From contig NZ_JALXVH010000063.1 of the NCBI RefSeq assembly GCF_025149945.1, positions 1-13,932 of the forward strand: a stretch of DNA of 13,932 nucleotides. Direction: 5' to 3'. This document shows, piece by piece, positions 1 to 7,163 of this stretch. Made by a program: the position numbers and the translations under genes. The notes beneath the pieces were generated by a model. That model was given only the letters and a program-made list of their open reading frames with translations, searched no databases and was not told the origin of the DNA. Position 1 is the stretch's first letter. Every line of letters begins with the position of its first letter. The DNA comes from Kocuria sp. p3-SID1428 (GTDB taxonomy: Bacteria; Actinomycetota; Actinomycetes; Actinomycetales; Micrococcaceae).

Positions 1-54
1 GCGCCGGGGCGCTGCTCATGCGCTGCCGGGCAGACGCAGCACGCGGACAGCGGA

Positions 55-405
55 TCAGATGTTGAAGCCCAGGGCCCGCATCTGGTCGCGTCCGTCGTCG
101 GTGATGCGCTCCATGCCCCACGGCGGCATCCAGACCCAGTTGACGTGCCACTCGTCGACGAGCGGGCCGATGTTCTGCTCGACCTGCTCCTCGATGACGT
201 CCTGCAGCGGGCAGGCCGCCGTGGTCAGCGTCATGTCGAGCTTGAGGGCCCCGTCCTCCATGTAGGAGGCGCCGTAGAGCAGGCCCAGATCGACAATGTT
301 CACGCCGAGCTCCGGGTCGATGACGTTCTTCAGCGCGTCCTCGACCTCGGAGATCTGCGGAGCGCCCGCGGGCACCTGGCCCGCGTCGGCGGTCGTATCG
401 GTCAT
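55..405 (-). CDS. sufT: SufT/MIP18-family (DUF59) Fe-S cluster assembly factor
   Basis: This 116-residue cytosolic protein of the MIP18/DUF59 family helps mature or deliver Fe-S clusters. The visible hallmarks are DPELGVNIVDLGLLYG (about residues 30-45), the stretch TTAACPL with the family's single conserved cysteine (Cys65), and the C-terminal PPWGMERITDDGRDQMRALGF, typical of the actinobacterial suf-linked version. The length is normal for the family. The ATG start is preceded by GAGGAG about 7 bases upstream. It lies 28 bases downstream of sufC on the same strand, so it is almost certainly the last or a late gene of the suf operon. Its precise role (carrier or scaffold) is not settled for the family. 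Paralogues such as PaaD share the fold, but the suf context argues for SufT. Confidence 0.93.
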   Translation of the reverse strand: MTDTTADAGQVPAGAPQISEVEDALKNVIDPELGVNIVDLGLLYGASYMEDGALKLDMTLTTAACPLQDVIEEQVEQNIGPLVDEWHVNWVWMPPWGMERITDDGRDQMRALGFNI

Positions 406-433
406 GATGTGCTCCTCGTGCGGTCTCAGCGGG

Positions 434-1195
434 TCACTTGGCGGCGGTGACGTACTTGTCGTAGCCCTCGGCCTCGAGCTGCTCGGCCAGCTCCGGGCCG
501 CCCTGCTCCACCACGCGGCCGTCGGCGAAGACGTGGACGTGGTCCGGGGCGATGTAGCGCAGGATGCGCGTGTAGTGCGTGATCAGCATGACGCCCATGC
601 CGTTGGCGGCCTTGGCGCGGTTCACGCCCTCCGAGACGACCTTGAGGGCATCGATGTCCAGGCCGGAGTCGGTCTCGTCCAGCAGCGCCATCTTGGGCTT
701 GAGCAGCTCGAGCTGCATGATCTCCATGCGCTTCTTCTCACCGCCGGAGAAGCCCTCGTTCACGTTGCGCTGGATCATCTGCGGATCCATCTTCAGCTGC
801 GTGGCGGCCTCCTTGACGTCCTTGGTCCAGGTCCGCAGAGCGGGGGCCTCGCCGTCGACGGCGGTCTTGGCCGAGCGCAGGAAGTTGGAGGTGGTCACGC
901 CCGGGATCTCGACCGGGTACTGCATGGCCAGGAAGAGCCCGGCCCGCGCCCGCTCGTCCACGGACATCTCCAGGACGGACTCGCCGTCCAGCAGGACGTC
1001 GCCCGAGTCCACGCGGAACTTGGGGTGCCCGGCGATGGTCGAGGCCAGCGTGGACTTGCCGGAGCCGTTGGGCCCCATGATCGCGTGGACCTCATCCGAG
1101 TTGATGGTGAGGTTCACGCCCTTGAGGATCTGCTTGCTGTTCTCGTCGTCCAGCAGGACCGATGCGTGCAGGTCCTTGATCTCCAGAGTGCTCAA
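434..1195 (-). CDS. sufC: Fe-S cluster assembly ATPase SufC
   Basis: SufC is the ABC-type ATPase of the SufBCD scaffold; its ATP hydrolysis drives the rearrangement that allows Fe-S cluster formation on SufB/SufD. The 253 residues match the normal family length. Visible motifs are Walker A GPNGSGKST (41-49), the Q-loop around Gln92, signature FSGGE (149-153), Walker B ending in LLDE (Asp173, Glu174) followed by the SufC-type TDSGLDIDAL, and the switch His207 in LITHY. No membrane segment is present, as expected for a soluble subunit. The start is TTG, preceded by AGGAGA about 6 bases upstream; no ATG fits better. It lies 64 bases downstream of sufD with no gene between, although many actinobacterial suf clusters carry a Rieske-type ferredoxin gene there. 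Confidence 0.97.
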   Translation of the reverse strand: MSTLEIKDLHASVLLDDENSKQILKGVNLTINSDEVHAIMGPNGSGKSTLASTIAGHPKFRVDSGDVLLDGESVLEMSVDERARAGLFLAMQYPVEIPGVTTSNFLRSAKTAVDGEAPALRTWTKDVKEAATQLKMDPQMIQRNVNEGFSGGEKKRMEIMQLELLKPKMALLDETDSGLDIDALKVVSEGVNRAKAANGMGVMLITHYTRILRYIAPDHVHVFADGRVVEQGGPELAEQLEAEGYDKYVTAAK

Positions 1196-1259
1196 AAGTC
1201 TCTCCTGAAATGGTGAAGGTGTGGGTGCCGTGATCGGCTCGTGCTTCGGTGGCGGGGCC

Positions 1260-2594
1260 TCAGGCGCCGCGCTCGACGTTGGCCAGCTCGGCCTCGACGA
1301 TCTCGCGCAGGCGCTCCTCGATGCTCTCGTCCTCGATCTGCTGCAGGATCTCGAAGAGGAAACCGCGCACCACCAGAGCGCGGGCCTCGCGCTCCGGGAT
1401 GCCGCGCGACATCAGGTAGTAGAGGTGCTCGGCATCCAGCTGCCCCGTGGTGGAGGCGTGGCCGGCGCCTGCGATCACTCCGGTCTCGATCTCCAGGTTG
1501 GGGATCGAGTCCATCCGGGGCCCGTCGTTGAGGATCAGGTTCCGGTTGAGCTCGTAGGTGTCGGTGGCCTCGGCGGCCGGGCGGATCAGGACGTCGCCGA
1601 CCCACACGCCGTGGGCGCCCTCGCCCTGCAGCGCGGACTTGTAGGTCACGCGCGAGCGGCAGTGGGGCTGCGAGTGATCCACGAACAGCCGAGACTCGAG
1701 GTGCTGGCCGTCGTCCACGAAGGTCAGGCCGTACATCTCGACATCCGCGCCCGGGGCGCGGAAGCGCACCGAGGGGGTCACGCGCACGGTGTCCCCGCCC
1801 AGGGAGACGACCACGTGCTTGAACCGCGAGTCTCGGCCCAGGGACACGTGCTGCGCCGAGGCGTGCACGGTGCCCTCGTCGTCCCACTCCTGCAGCGAGA
1901 CCACCGTGACGTTCGCCGAATCGGCGATCGCGAACTCCACGTTCTGGGAGACCACGGCCGAGCCGTGGTGGCGCAGCACGATGCGCGCCTTCGAGAACGC
2001 CTCGGCAACCACGACCAGGTGGGAGGCGGCCGGCTCGGGGCTGGTGCCCTCGATCTCGATCATCACGGTGCCGTCGATCTCGGCCTCGGCCGGGACCGTC
2101 ACCACGGTGGCCTCCTGGAAAGCGGCCCAGGCGCTGGCGGAGAGGCGATCCTCGGGGATGCCGGCCGAGCCCACGCGGGAGTCGTCGCGGCCCACGGTCT
2201 CGACCCGCACGGCATCGGAGCCGGACACGCTCACCGCCGGGGCGGGGCCCGTCAGCTCCTCCGTGTGCAGGCCCTTGAGGCGCTTGAGCGGAGTGAAGCG
2301 GAAGTCCTCCTCGCGCCCGGTCAGCTCCGGGAAGTCCGCGAGGTCGTAGGACGCCTGACGATCGGCGCGAGAGGTGCCGGCGACCTTGGTGCCCTTGAGG
2401 CTGCCGTCCTCCTGCGAGGCGGACACGCCCATGGCCTGCTCCTCGGAGTCGACCAGGGCGGTGGCGAGCTTCTCGCCCTCCTGGGTCATCCCGGGAATGG
2501 CGATGCGCGCCTCATCGGTGCGCACGCCGTCGACCACGTCCTCCTCGGGAATGGTGGTGCCGGGTGCTGCGGCGGTGCTGGGCTTATCAGCCAA
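1260..2594 (-). CDS. sufD: Fe-S cluster assembly scaffold subunit SufD
   Basis: SufD pairs with SufB and two SufC subunits in the cytosolic SufBC2D scaffold. The 444-residue protein has a variable N-terminus, a central right-handed beta-helix region rich in short beta strands, and the C-terminal SufB/SufD domain containing [20 protein letters not shown]. His379 in AGAGHAS corresponds to the essential E. coli SufD His360, while the nearby E. coli Cys358 position is occupied by alanine here. The TTG start overlaps the sufB stop by 8 bases (TTGGCTGA) and has GGAGG about 7 bases upstream, so it is translationally coupled to sufB. The SufD rather than SufB assignment rests on the divergent N-terminus, the missing SufB cysteine and position after a clear sufB. 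Confidence 0.95.
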   Translation of the reverse strand: MADKPSTAAAPGTTIPEEDVVDGVRTDEARIAIPGMTQEGEKLATALVDSEEQAMGVSASQEDGSLKGTKVAGTSRADRQASYDLADFPELTGREEDFRFTPLKRLKGLHTEELTGPAPAVSVSGSDAVRVETVGRDDSRVGSAGIPEDRLSASAWAAFQEATVVTVPAEAEIDGTVMIEIEGTSPEPAASHLVVVAEAFSKARIVLRHHGSAVVSQNVEFAIADSANVTVVSLQEWDDEGTVHASAQHVSLGRDSRFKHVVVSLGGDTVRVTPSVRFRAPGADVEMYGLTFVDDGQHLESRLFVDHSQPHCRSRVTYKSALQGEGAHGVWVGDVLIRPAAEATDTYELNRNLILNDGPRMDSIPNLEIETGVIAGAGHASTTGQLDAEHLYYLMSRGIPEREARALVVRGFLFEILQQIEDESIEERLREIVEAELANVERGA

Positions 2595-4038
2595 CGGATC
2601 CCTCCATCTGCAGTTCGATCAGGCGGTTGAGCTCGAGCGCGTACTCCATGGGCAGCTCGCGGGCGATCGGCTCCACGAAGCCGCGCACGATCATGGCCAT
2701 GGCCTCATCCTCGGGCAGGCCGCGCTGCATGAGGTAGAACAGCTGTTCCTCGGACACGCGCGAGACGGTGGCCTCGTGGCCCATGGAGACGTCGTCCTCG
2801 CGGATGTCGACGTACGGGTACGTGTCCGAGCGCGAGACGGTGTCCACCAGCAGGGCGTCGCAGACCACGTTCGACTTGGCGTGGTGGGCGCCCTCGCGGA
2901 CCTGGACCAGGCCGCGGTAGGCGGAGCGCCCGCCGTTGCGGGCCACCGACTTGGACACGATCGACGACGACGTGTGCGGGGCGACGTGGACCATCTTGGA
3001 CCCGGTGTCCTGGTGCTGGCCCTCGCCGGCGAAGGCGATCGAGAGGGTCTCGCCGCGGGCGTGCTCACCGGTCATGTACACCGCCGGGTACTTCTGGGTG
3101 ACCTTGGAGCCGATGTTGCCGTCGACCCACTCCATGGTGGCGCCCTCGTGGGCGATCGCGCGCTTGGTCACCAGGTTGTACACGTTGTTCGACCAGTTCT
3201 GGATGGTCGTGTAGCGCACGCGGGCGTTCTTCTTGACGATGATCTCGACGTTGGCCGAGTGCAGCGAGTCGGTCTTGTAGATCGGCGCGGTGCAGCCCTC
3301 GATGTAGTGGACGTAGGAGTCCTCGTCGGCGATGATCAGCGTCCGCTCGAACTGGCCCATGTTCTCCGTGTTGATGCGGAAGTAGGCCTGCAGCGGGATG
3401 TCCACGTGGACGCCCTTGGGCACGTAGACGAACGAGCCGCCGGACCACACGGCCGTGTTCAGCGCGGCGAACTTGTTGTCGCCCACCGGGATGACCGTGC
3501 CGAAGTACTCCTCGAAGAACTCCGGGTGCTCGCGCAGCGCGGTGTCGGTGTCCATGAAGATGACGCCCTGGGCCTCCAGGTCCTCGCGGATCTGGTGGTA
3601 GACGACCTCGGACTCGTACTGCGCGGCCACGCCGGCCACCAGGCGGGAGCGCTCGGCCTCGGGGATGCCCAGCTTCTCGTAGGTGTCGCGGATCTCCTCG
3701 GGCAGCTCCTCCCAGGAGCCGGCCTGCTGCTCGGAGGCGCGCACGAAGTACTTGATGTTCTCGAAGTCGATGCCCGACAGGTCCGCGCCCCAGGTGGGCA
3801 TGGGCTTGCGCTCGAAGAACTTCAGGGCCTTCAGGCGCAGGTTCAGCATCCACTCGGGCTCGTTCTTGCGCGCCGAGATGTCGCGCACGACGTCCTCGTC
3901 GATGCCGCGGCGCGCGGAGGCTCCCGCGACGTCCTTGTCGGCCCAGCCGTACTCGTACGTCCCGATGCCTTCGAGCTCCGGGTTCTTCTCCAGGATGTCG
4001 GAGATGGTGGTGTCGTTGGCTTGTGTCACATCTGTCAC
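2587..4038 (-). CDS. sufB: Fe-S cluster assembly scaffold subunit SufB
   Basis: SufB is the main scaffold on which sulfur is received and the Fe-S cluster is built, in complex with SufC and SufD. The 483-residue protein shows typical SufB blocks: [45 protein letters not shown] and the C-terminal [21 protein letters not shown], ending in GSVG. Cys393 in VVCDALLVD aligns with the functionally important E. coli SufB Cys405. No intein interrupts it, unlike M. tuberculosis SufB. The open frame extends upstream to 4173, but I chose the GTG at 4036-4038: AGGAGG lies 5 bases before it, the product then begins MTDVTQAND as in relatives, and the longer version would run into sufR's 3' side with low-complexity sequence. 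It lies 79 bases downstream of sufR. Confidence 0.97.
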   Translation of the reverse strand: MTDVTQANDTTISDILEKNPELEGIGTYEYGWADKDVAGASARRGIDEDVVRDISARKNEPEWMLNLRLKALKFFERKPMPTWGADLSGIDFENIKYFVRASEQQAGSWEELPEEIRDTYEKLGIPEAERSRLVAGVAAQYESEVVYHQIREDLEAQGVIFMDTDTALREHPEFFEEYFGTVIPVGDNKFAALNTAVWSGGSFVYVPKGVHVDIPLQAYFRINTENMGQFERTLIIADEDSYVHYIEGCTAPIYKTDSLHSANVEIIVKKNARVRYTTIQNWSNNVYNLVTKRAIAHEGATMEWVDGNIGSKVTQKYPAVYMTGEHARGETLSIAFAGEGQHQDTGSKMVHVAPHTSSSIVSKSVARNGGRSAYRGLVQVREGAHHAKSNVVCDALLVDTVSRSDTYPYVDIREDDVSMGHEATVSRVSEEQLFYLMQRGLPEDEAMAMIVRGFVEPIARELPMEYALELNRLIELQMEGSVG

Positions 4039-4068
4039 GACGGCCTCCTCTGGTGGTCTGCTGCCGAT

Positions 4069-4083
4069 GCGGGCTCTGCCCGC
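4069..4083 (-). other. Short perfect hairpin in the sufR-sufB spacer
   Basis: GCGGGC and GCCCGC form a perfect 6-bp stem with a 3-base loop in the 79-base gap between the sufR stop and the sufB start. It could be an mRNA processing or stability element, or a weak attenuator that makes sufB levels differ from sufR. There is no T-tract. The function is inferred only. Confidence 0.3.
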
Positions 4084-4117
4084 TCGGCCGCGGTGGTTCG
4101 GATGGTGAGGGAAAGTC

Positions 4118-4855
4118 TCAGGCGCTCTCGGCGCTGCGAGGTGGCTCCTCGTCCCGGCGCTCGAGCGGCACATGCGTATTGCACACGTGCGCCCCGGAGG
4201 CCAGCGTGGACAGCCGCCGGATGTCGACGCCCAGCAGGGAGCCGATCATGCGGGTCTCGGCCTCGCAGAACTCGGGGTGGTCCTCGGCCAGCTCGAGCAG
4301 GGGGCAGTGCCCCTGGCACAGCTGCAGGGAGGCCATGCCGCGGCGCGCGGAGCCGACCTGCACCATGGTCGAGCTGGCTGCGTAGCCGTCTGCGGCCATC
4401 TGGCGCACGAGCGCATCCAGGCGGTCCTCGACATCGTCTCCGGCAGCCTCGACGGCCGGGCGGTACCGATTCTCGATGCGCTGCTGATGGCGCTGCACGA
4501 AGCCGCGAAGGGCCTCATCTCCGCCGAGCTCGCGCAGAGTGCGCAGGGCGTCGTCGGCGACCTCGAGGTAGTCGTTGCCCAGCCGCTCATGGCCCTCCGG
4601 GGCCACCACGTAGCGGCGGGCCGGGCGACCGGCTCCGGCGCCGGGGCGGCGCACCAGGGTGACCTCGATGAAGCGCTCGCGCTCCAGCGCGTCCAGGTGG
4701 CGTCGCACGGCGGCGGCGGTGAGGCCCATCTGCGCGGCGATCTCGCTGGCGGAGACGGGACCGGACTCCAGGACGGTGTTGAGGATCCGGGAGCGGGTGG
4801 TGGACTCAGAGGCGTCCTCGGCGCTTCGCGCGCCCCTGGCTTCCGTCTGGACCAT
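4118..4855 (-). CDS. sufR: SufR, Fe-S-sensing repressor of the suf operon
   Basis: This cytosolic transcription factor of the DeoR/ArsR-like winged-helix SufR family is expected to bind a cluster and repress the suf operon when clusters are sufficient. The 245-residue protein has an N-terminal winged helix (about 22-90; [23 protein letters not shown] is the helix-turn-helix, followed by the RPARRYVV wing). The C-terminal cysteine cluster is Cys180, Cys184, Cys197 and Cys225; the spacing C-x12-C between 184 and 197 matches the family's cluster-binding pattern. The frame is open to 4930, but ATG at 4853-4855 is preferred: GAGAGG lies about 10 bases upstream, and the extension would cover the probable promoter. 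It is the first gene of the suf cluster. Which residues bind the cluster is inferred from the family. Confidence 0.92.
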   Translation of the reverse strand: MVQTEARGARSAEDASESTTRSRILNTVLESGPVSASEIAAQMGLTAAAVRRHLDALERERFIEVTLVRRPGAGAGRPARRYVVAPEGHERLGNDYLEVADDALRTLRELGGDEALRGFVQRHQQRIENRYRPAVEAAGDDVEDRLDALVRQMAADGYAASSTMVQVGSARRGMASLQLCQGHCPLLELAEDHPEFCEAETRMIGSLLGVDIRRLSTLASGAHVCNTHVPLERRDEEPPRSAESA

Positions 4856-4976
4856 GCTCGCACCGCCTCTCGTCGTCCATGGGGGGTCGAGATGACGACC
4901 CCGTGCAATACACAACTCCAGTATGTCCAAATTGATTCCGACTGCCTAGGAAGGCCACCCTCAGAAAGCTGGGACT

Positions 4977-5105
4977 GTGATCAGCGCCTCATCTGCTGTC
5001 CCGTCGAGCGGCGTCGCGGTGTGCGTCCGGGCCTATGACGGCACACGGCGAGGCCTCCTGATCTTGCGGAGAGCACGCAAGGGGCGCTGGATCGCGCTGT
5101 GGCGC
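4977..5105 (+). pseudogene. Possible remnant of a Nudix-like N-terminus
   Basis: A plus-strand reading frame starting with GTG at 4977 encodes a stretch resembling the first strands of Nudix hydrolases: GVAVCVRAYDG, then GLLILRRA and RKGRW, where family members continue with a PGG and then the Nudix box. Here the sequence continues as IALWRGPAAP and then becomes arginine-rich low-complexity sequence that runs into ctaA antisense. No Nudix box (GX5EX7REUXEE) is present, so it would not be active. No strong ribosome binding site precedes it. It may be a decayed gene fragment or a chance similarity. Confidence 0.22.
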
Positions 5106-5110
5106 GGACC

Positions 5111-5131
5111 AGCGGCCCCGTGTCGGCCGCT
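5111..5131 (-). terminator. Candidate ctaA terminator hairpin
   Basis: AGCGGCC and GGCCGCT form a perfect 7-bp stem with a 7-base loop, 18 bases past the ctaA stop in the direction of transcription. There is no T-run after it, which is common for GC-rich actinobacterial hairpin ends. It would separate ctaA from the suf promoter. Confidence 0.45.
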
Positions 5132-5148
5132 TCGGGATCGGTCGGCGC

Positions 5149-6216
5149 TCAGACGGCGACGGAGCCGCCGCGGCGCTCGGCCTCCGTCAGCACGGGGGCT
5201 TCGGAGGTGATGTGGAAGGCCTTCTCCACCGCCATGGCCACGACCGCCACGAACAGCGCCGAGCCGATCAGGTGCAGGGCGACGACCAGCACGGGCAGGC
5301 CGTTGAAGAACTGGTAGAAGCCGATCAGCGCCTGCAGGATCACCACGAGGCCCACGAGCTGCAGGGACCGGCGCACTGCCATGGGCCAGGTGCGACGGCC
5401 GATGAACAGGCCGACGAGCACCAGCGCCACCACCGCGTAGGCCGGAAGCGCGTGCAGCCGGGTGATGATCAGGGCATCGAAGGTGTGGCGCACGACGTCG
5501 CCCGCATCGCCGGCATGCGGGCCGGTGCCGGTGACCAGGGTGCCGAGGTAGACGCTCAGGGCGGCCAGCACCGCGAGGCCCCCGTGCAGAGCCCGGATCC
5601 GGCCGCTCTGCTCGGGCGCCTGCCCGGCCAGCTCCGCCCGGGCCACACGCTCGAGACCGAGACGTCGCGACCTGTTCACGAGCATTGCGGCCAGGGCGAT
5701 CATGACGGAGCTGATGACGAAGTGGATGCCGACGACCCACGGATTCAGGCCTGTGAGCACCGTGATGCCGCCCACCACTGCCTGCACGGGGATGCCCAGG
5801 CCGAGCAGCAGACTCAGCACGAACAGCGATGGATGCGTGCGGATCATGCGCACGACGGCCAGGAAGGTGAGCACGGCCACGATCATCAGGACCCCGGTCA
5901 GCGTGCGGTTGCCGAACTCGATAATGCCGTGGAGGCCCATCTCCGAGGTGTTGGTCCAGGACTCATCGGTGCACCGCGGCCACGTGGGGCATCCCAGCCC
6001 CGAGGCGGTCAGGCGGACGAGTCCGCCGGTGAGGATCAGCAGCATGTTGGCCGCCAGCGAGGCCCAGGCGGTGAAGCGCACCCAGGCGTCGACCTCGCCT
6101 CGCAGGAAGAAGGCGATCGGCTCCCGATCGCCGCGCGAATCGGGGTCGGGGCCCGTCCCCTGCCGAAGGTCGTCGCCGAGGTCGGAGGCGGTCGGTGCCG
6201 AGGAGGGGGTGCTCAC
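5149..6216 (-). CDS. ctaA: Heme A synthase (COX15/CtaA family)
   Basis: CtaA oxidises the C8 methyl group of heme O to give heme A for aa3-type cytochrome oxidase; it is an integral membrane protein. The 355-residue product has about eight hydrophobic segments from residue 46 to 331. The family's heme-ligand histidines are visible at His96 (LHGIIEFGNR), His165 (GIHFVISS), His255 (RLHALPAY) and His315 (ALHLIGSA), and Glu100 lies in the EFGNR motif. The outer loop carries the paired cysteines Cys76 and Cys82 in LGCPTWPRC. The chosen start is GTG at 6214-6216 inside a tandem GTGAGCAC repeat; the Shine-Dalgarno is poor, so the N-terminus is uncertain. The N-terminal 45 residues are hydrophilic and probably cytoplasmic. 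It lies 134 bases downstream of the ABC permease with its own probable promoter. Confidence 0.93.
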   Translation of the reverse strand: MSTPSSAPTASDLGDDLRQGTGPDPDSRGDREPIAFFLRGEVDAWVRFTAWASLAANMLLILTGGLVRLTASGLGCPTWPRCTDESWTNTSEMGLHGIIEFGNRTLTGVLMIVAVLTFLAVVRMIRTHPSLFVLSLLLGLGIPVQAVVGGITVLTGLNPWVVGIHFVISSVMIALAAMLVNRSRRLGLERVARAELAGQAPEQSGRIRALHGGLAVLAALSVYLGTLVTGTGPHAGDAGDVVRHTFDALIITRLHALPAYAVVALVLVGLFIGRRTWPMAVRRSLQLVGLVVILQALIGFYQFFNGLPVLVVALHLIGSALFVAVVAMAVEKAFHITSEAPVLTEAERRGGSVAV

Positions 6217-6224
6217 GTGCTCAC
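6209..6224 (-). repeat. Tandem 8-base repeat at the ctaA start
   Basis: On the minus strand GTGAGCAC occurs twice in direct succession. The second GTG is the ctaA start used here. The first GTG opens a three-codon frame (GTG AGC ACG TGA) whose stop overlaps the second GTG in the form GTGA. It may be a slippage duplication or a minimal leader frame. Confidence 0.6.
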
Positions 6225-6293
6225 GTCCAGAATCTGAAAAGGGGTCGATGCATGCGCGCCGGGGCGTGTGTGGGACTCGACGGGCGCCCCTTC

Positions 6294-6299
6294 AGTCTA
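6294..6299 (-). promoter_or_regulatory. Candidate -10 element for ctaA
   Basis: TAGACT on the minus strand (within CTAGACTGA) fits the actinobacterial TANNNT -10 pattern and lies 78 bases upstream of the ctaA start. The same nine bases occur upstream of ctaB. No good -35 hexamer lies at the usual spacing. Confidence 0.4.
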
Positions 6300-6308
6300 G
6301 GCCTGAGG

Positions 6309-6337
6309 CCGGGCGGGCCAGGCACCGGGACGCCCGG
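6309..6337 (-). terminator. Candidate terminator of the aldolase-ABC operon
   Basis: CCGGGCG and CGCCCGG form a perfect 7-bp stem, extendable by a G-T and a G-C pair, around a 15-base loop. It starts 13 bases after the permease stop. No T-tract follows; a GC-rich actinobacterial terminator or transcript 3'-end protector is plausible. Confidence 0.38.
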
Positions 6338-6350
6338 TCGACGAGCGGTC

Positions 6351-7163
6351 TCAGCTCCAGCGGAACAGGCGGATCGCGGCCGCCCAGCTGAGCAGGCCCC
6401 ACACCGCCAGGACGGCCAGGTGCAGCACCAGCGGCCCATGCCCGGTGCCGACCAGCACGATGCGCAGCGACTCCCCCAGAGCGGCCGACGGCAGCAGGGC
6501 AGCCGCCCAGCCGAGCACACCGGGAAGCGCGGTCGCCGGAGCCAGGGTGCCGCCTGCTGCGGCCAGCAGCACCCACAGCAGATTCACTACGGCCAGGGTG
6601 GCCTCGGCGCGCAACGTGCCGGCCACGAGCAGACCCAGTCCGGTGAACACAGCAGCGCCTGCCCCGAGGAGCAGCAGCGTGGCCAGCACCGACAGCGGCG
6701 CCGGCCGCCATCCCAGCACCAGCCCGATCCCGCAGATCAGCGCCGTCTGCACTGCGAGCACGGCCAGGATGGCCCCGAGCTTGCCGGCGATGAGCCCGAA
6801 CCGACCCAGCGGCGTGGTGGACAGCTGGCGCAGCACCCCGTAGCGGCGGTCGAAGCCGGTCTGGATGCCCTGGCCGGAGAACGCGTTCGAGATCACCGAC
6901 AGCGCCAGGACGCCGGGCACTGCCAGGTCGATCCTCTGGGCGCCGGCCGGCAGGACAGCGTCGAGCAGGTCCATCCAGGTCAGGGCGAAAAGGGCCATGA
7001 CCGGCAGGATGATCAGCAGGAGCAGCTGCTCGCCGTTGCGCAGCATGGTGCGCGTCTCGTAGGCGGCCTGAGCCGCGACTCGCCTGGCAGCCGGCGCGGG
7101 CCGCGACGGCGCGGAAGGCGGCTGCTCGGAGGCGGTGCCGGTCATCTCGAGCCTCTCGGTCAT
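6351..7163 (-). CDS. ABC-2 type transporter permease
   Basis: This is the membrane subunit of an ABC exporter of the DrrB/ABC-2 type. The 270-residue protein has a hydrophilic N-terminus (1-42) and about six membrane segments (roughly 46-66, 82-99, 125-150, 157-180, 188-206, 245-266). The cytoplasmic stretch DRRYGVLRQLSTTPLGR (105-121) is the usual ABC-2 coupling segment that touches the ATPase. I chose ATG at 7161-7163 because it overlaps the ATPase stop as ATGA and has GAAGG about 9 bases upstream; the frame runs open to 7259 but that part is antisense-like shadow inside the ATPase gene. The substrate cannot be read from sequence. Its place beside ctaA recalls M. tuberculosis Rv1456c-Rv1458c, so a link to heme or oxidase assembly is possible but unproven. 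Confidence 0.88.
   Translation of the reverse strand: MTERLEMTGTASEQPPSAPSRPAPAARRVAAQAAYETRTMLRNGEQLLLLIILPVMALFALTWMDLLDAVLPAGAQRIDLAVPGVLALSVISNAFSGQGIQTGFDRRYGVLRQLSTTPLGRFGLIAGKLGAILAVLAVQTALICGIGLVLGWRPAPLSVLATLLLLGAGAAVFTGLGLLVAGTLRAEATLAVVNLLWVLLAAAGGTLAPATALPGVLGWAAALLPSAALGESLRIVLVGTGHGPLVLHLAVLAVWGLLSWAAAIRLFRWS

Larger units (their letters stand above)
4856..5148. promoter_or_regulatory. suf operon control region between ctaA and sufR
   Basis: This 293-base spacer must hold the 3' end of the ctaA transcript and the promoter of sufR-sufBDC. The part nearest sufR (about 4905-4940) is distinctly AT-richer than its surroundings. On the minus strand there is a weak -10-like CATACT (4925-4920) and a CTAG within CCTAGG (4945-4950). 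ATAC-N9-GTAT (4908-4924) is a small inverted repeat overlapping the -10-like hexamer and is a candidate SufR operator. No convincing -35 was found, so the promoter is an inference from gene position plus base composition. Confidence 0.45.

Noticed and set aside
1..19. ATG on the minus strand at 19-17 (M-S-S-A-P-A) open to the window edge, possibly the next gene after sufT
   Set aside because: Only six codons are visible and no good ribosome binding site precedes it, so it cannot be supported.
23..33. CTGC-CGG-GCAG as a sufT terminator
   Set aside because: Only a 4-bp stem with a 3-base loop; too weak to support.
3065..3853. 262-codon open frame on the minus strand inside sufB
   Set aside because: Arginine/glycine-rich composition with no domain; a frame-shifted shadow caused by high GC at third codon positions.
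4039..4173. N-terminal extension of SufB back to 4173
   Set aside because: The added residues resemble shadow sequence, overlap the sufR 3' end, and a strong AGGAGG serves the GTG at 4038.
2374..4662. 762-codon plus-strand open frame across sufD, sufB and sufR
   Set aside because: It is antisense to three well-supported genes; valine/aspartate/leucine/histidine-rich shadow composition.
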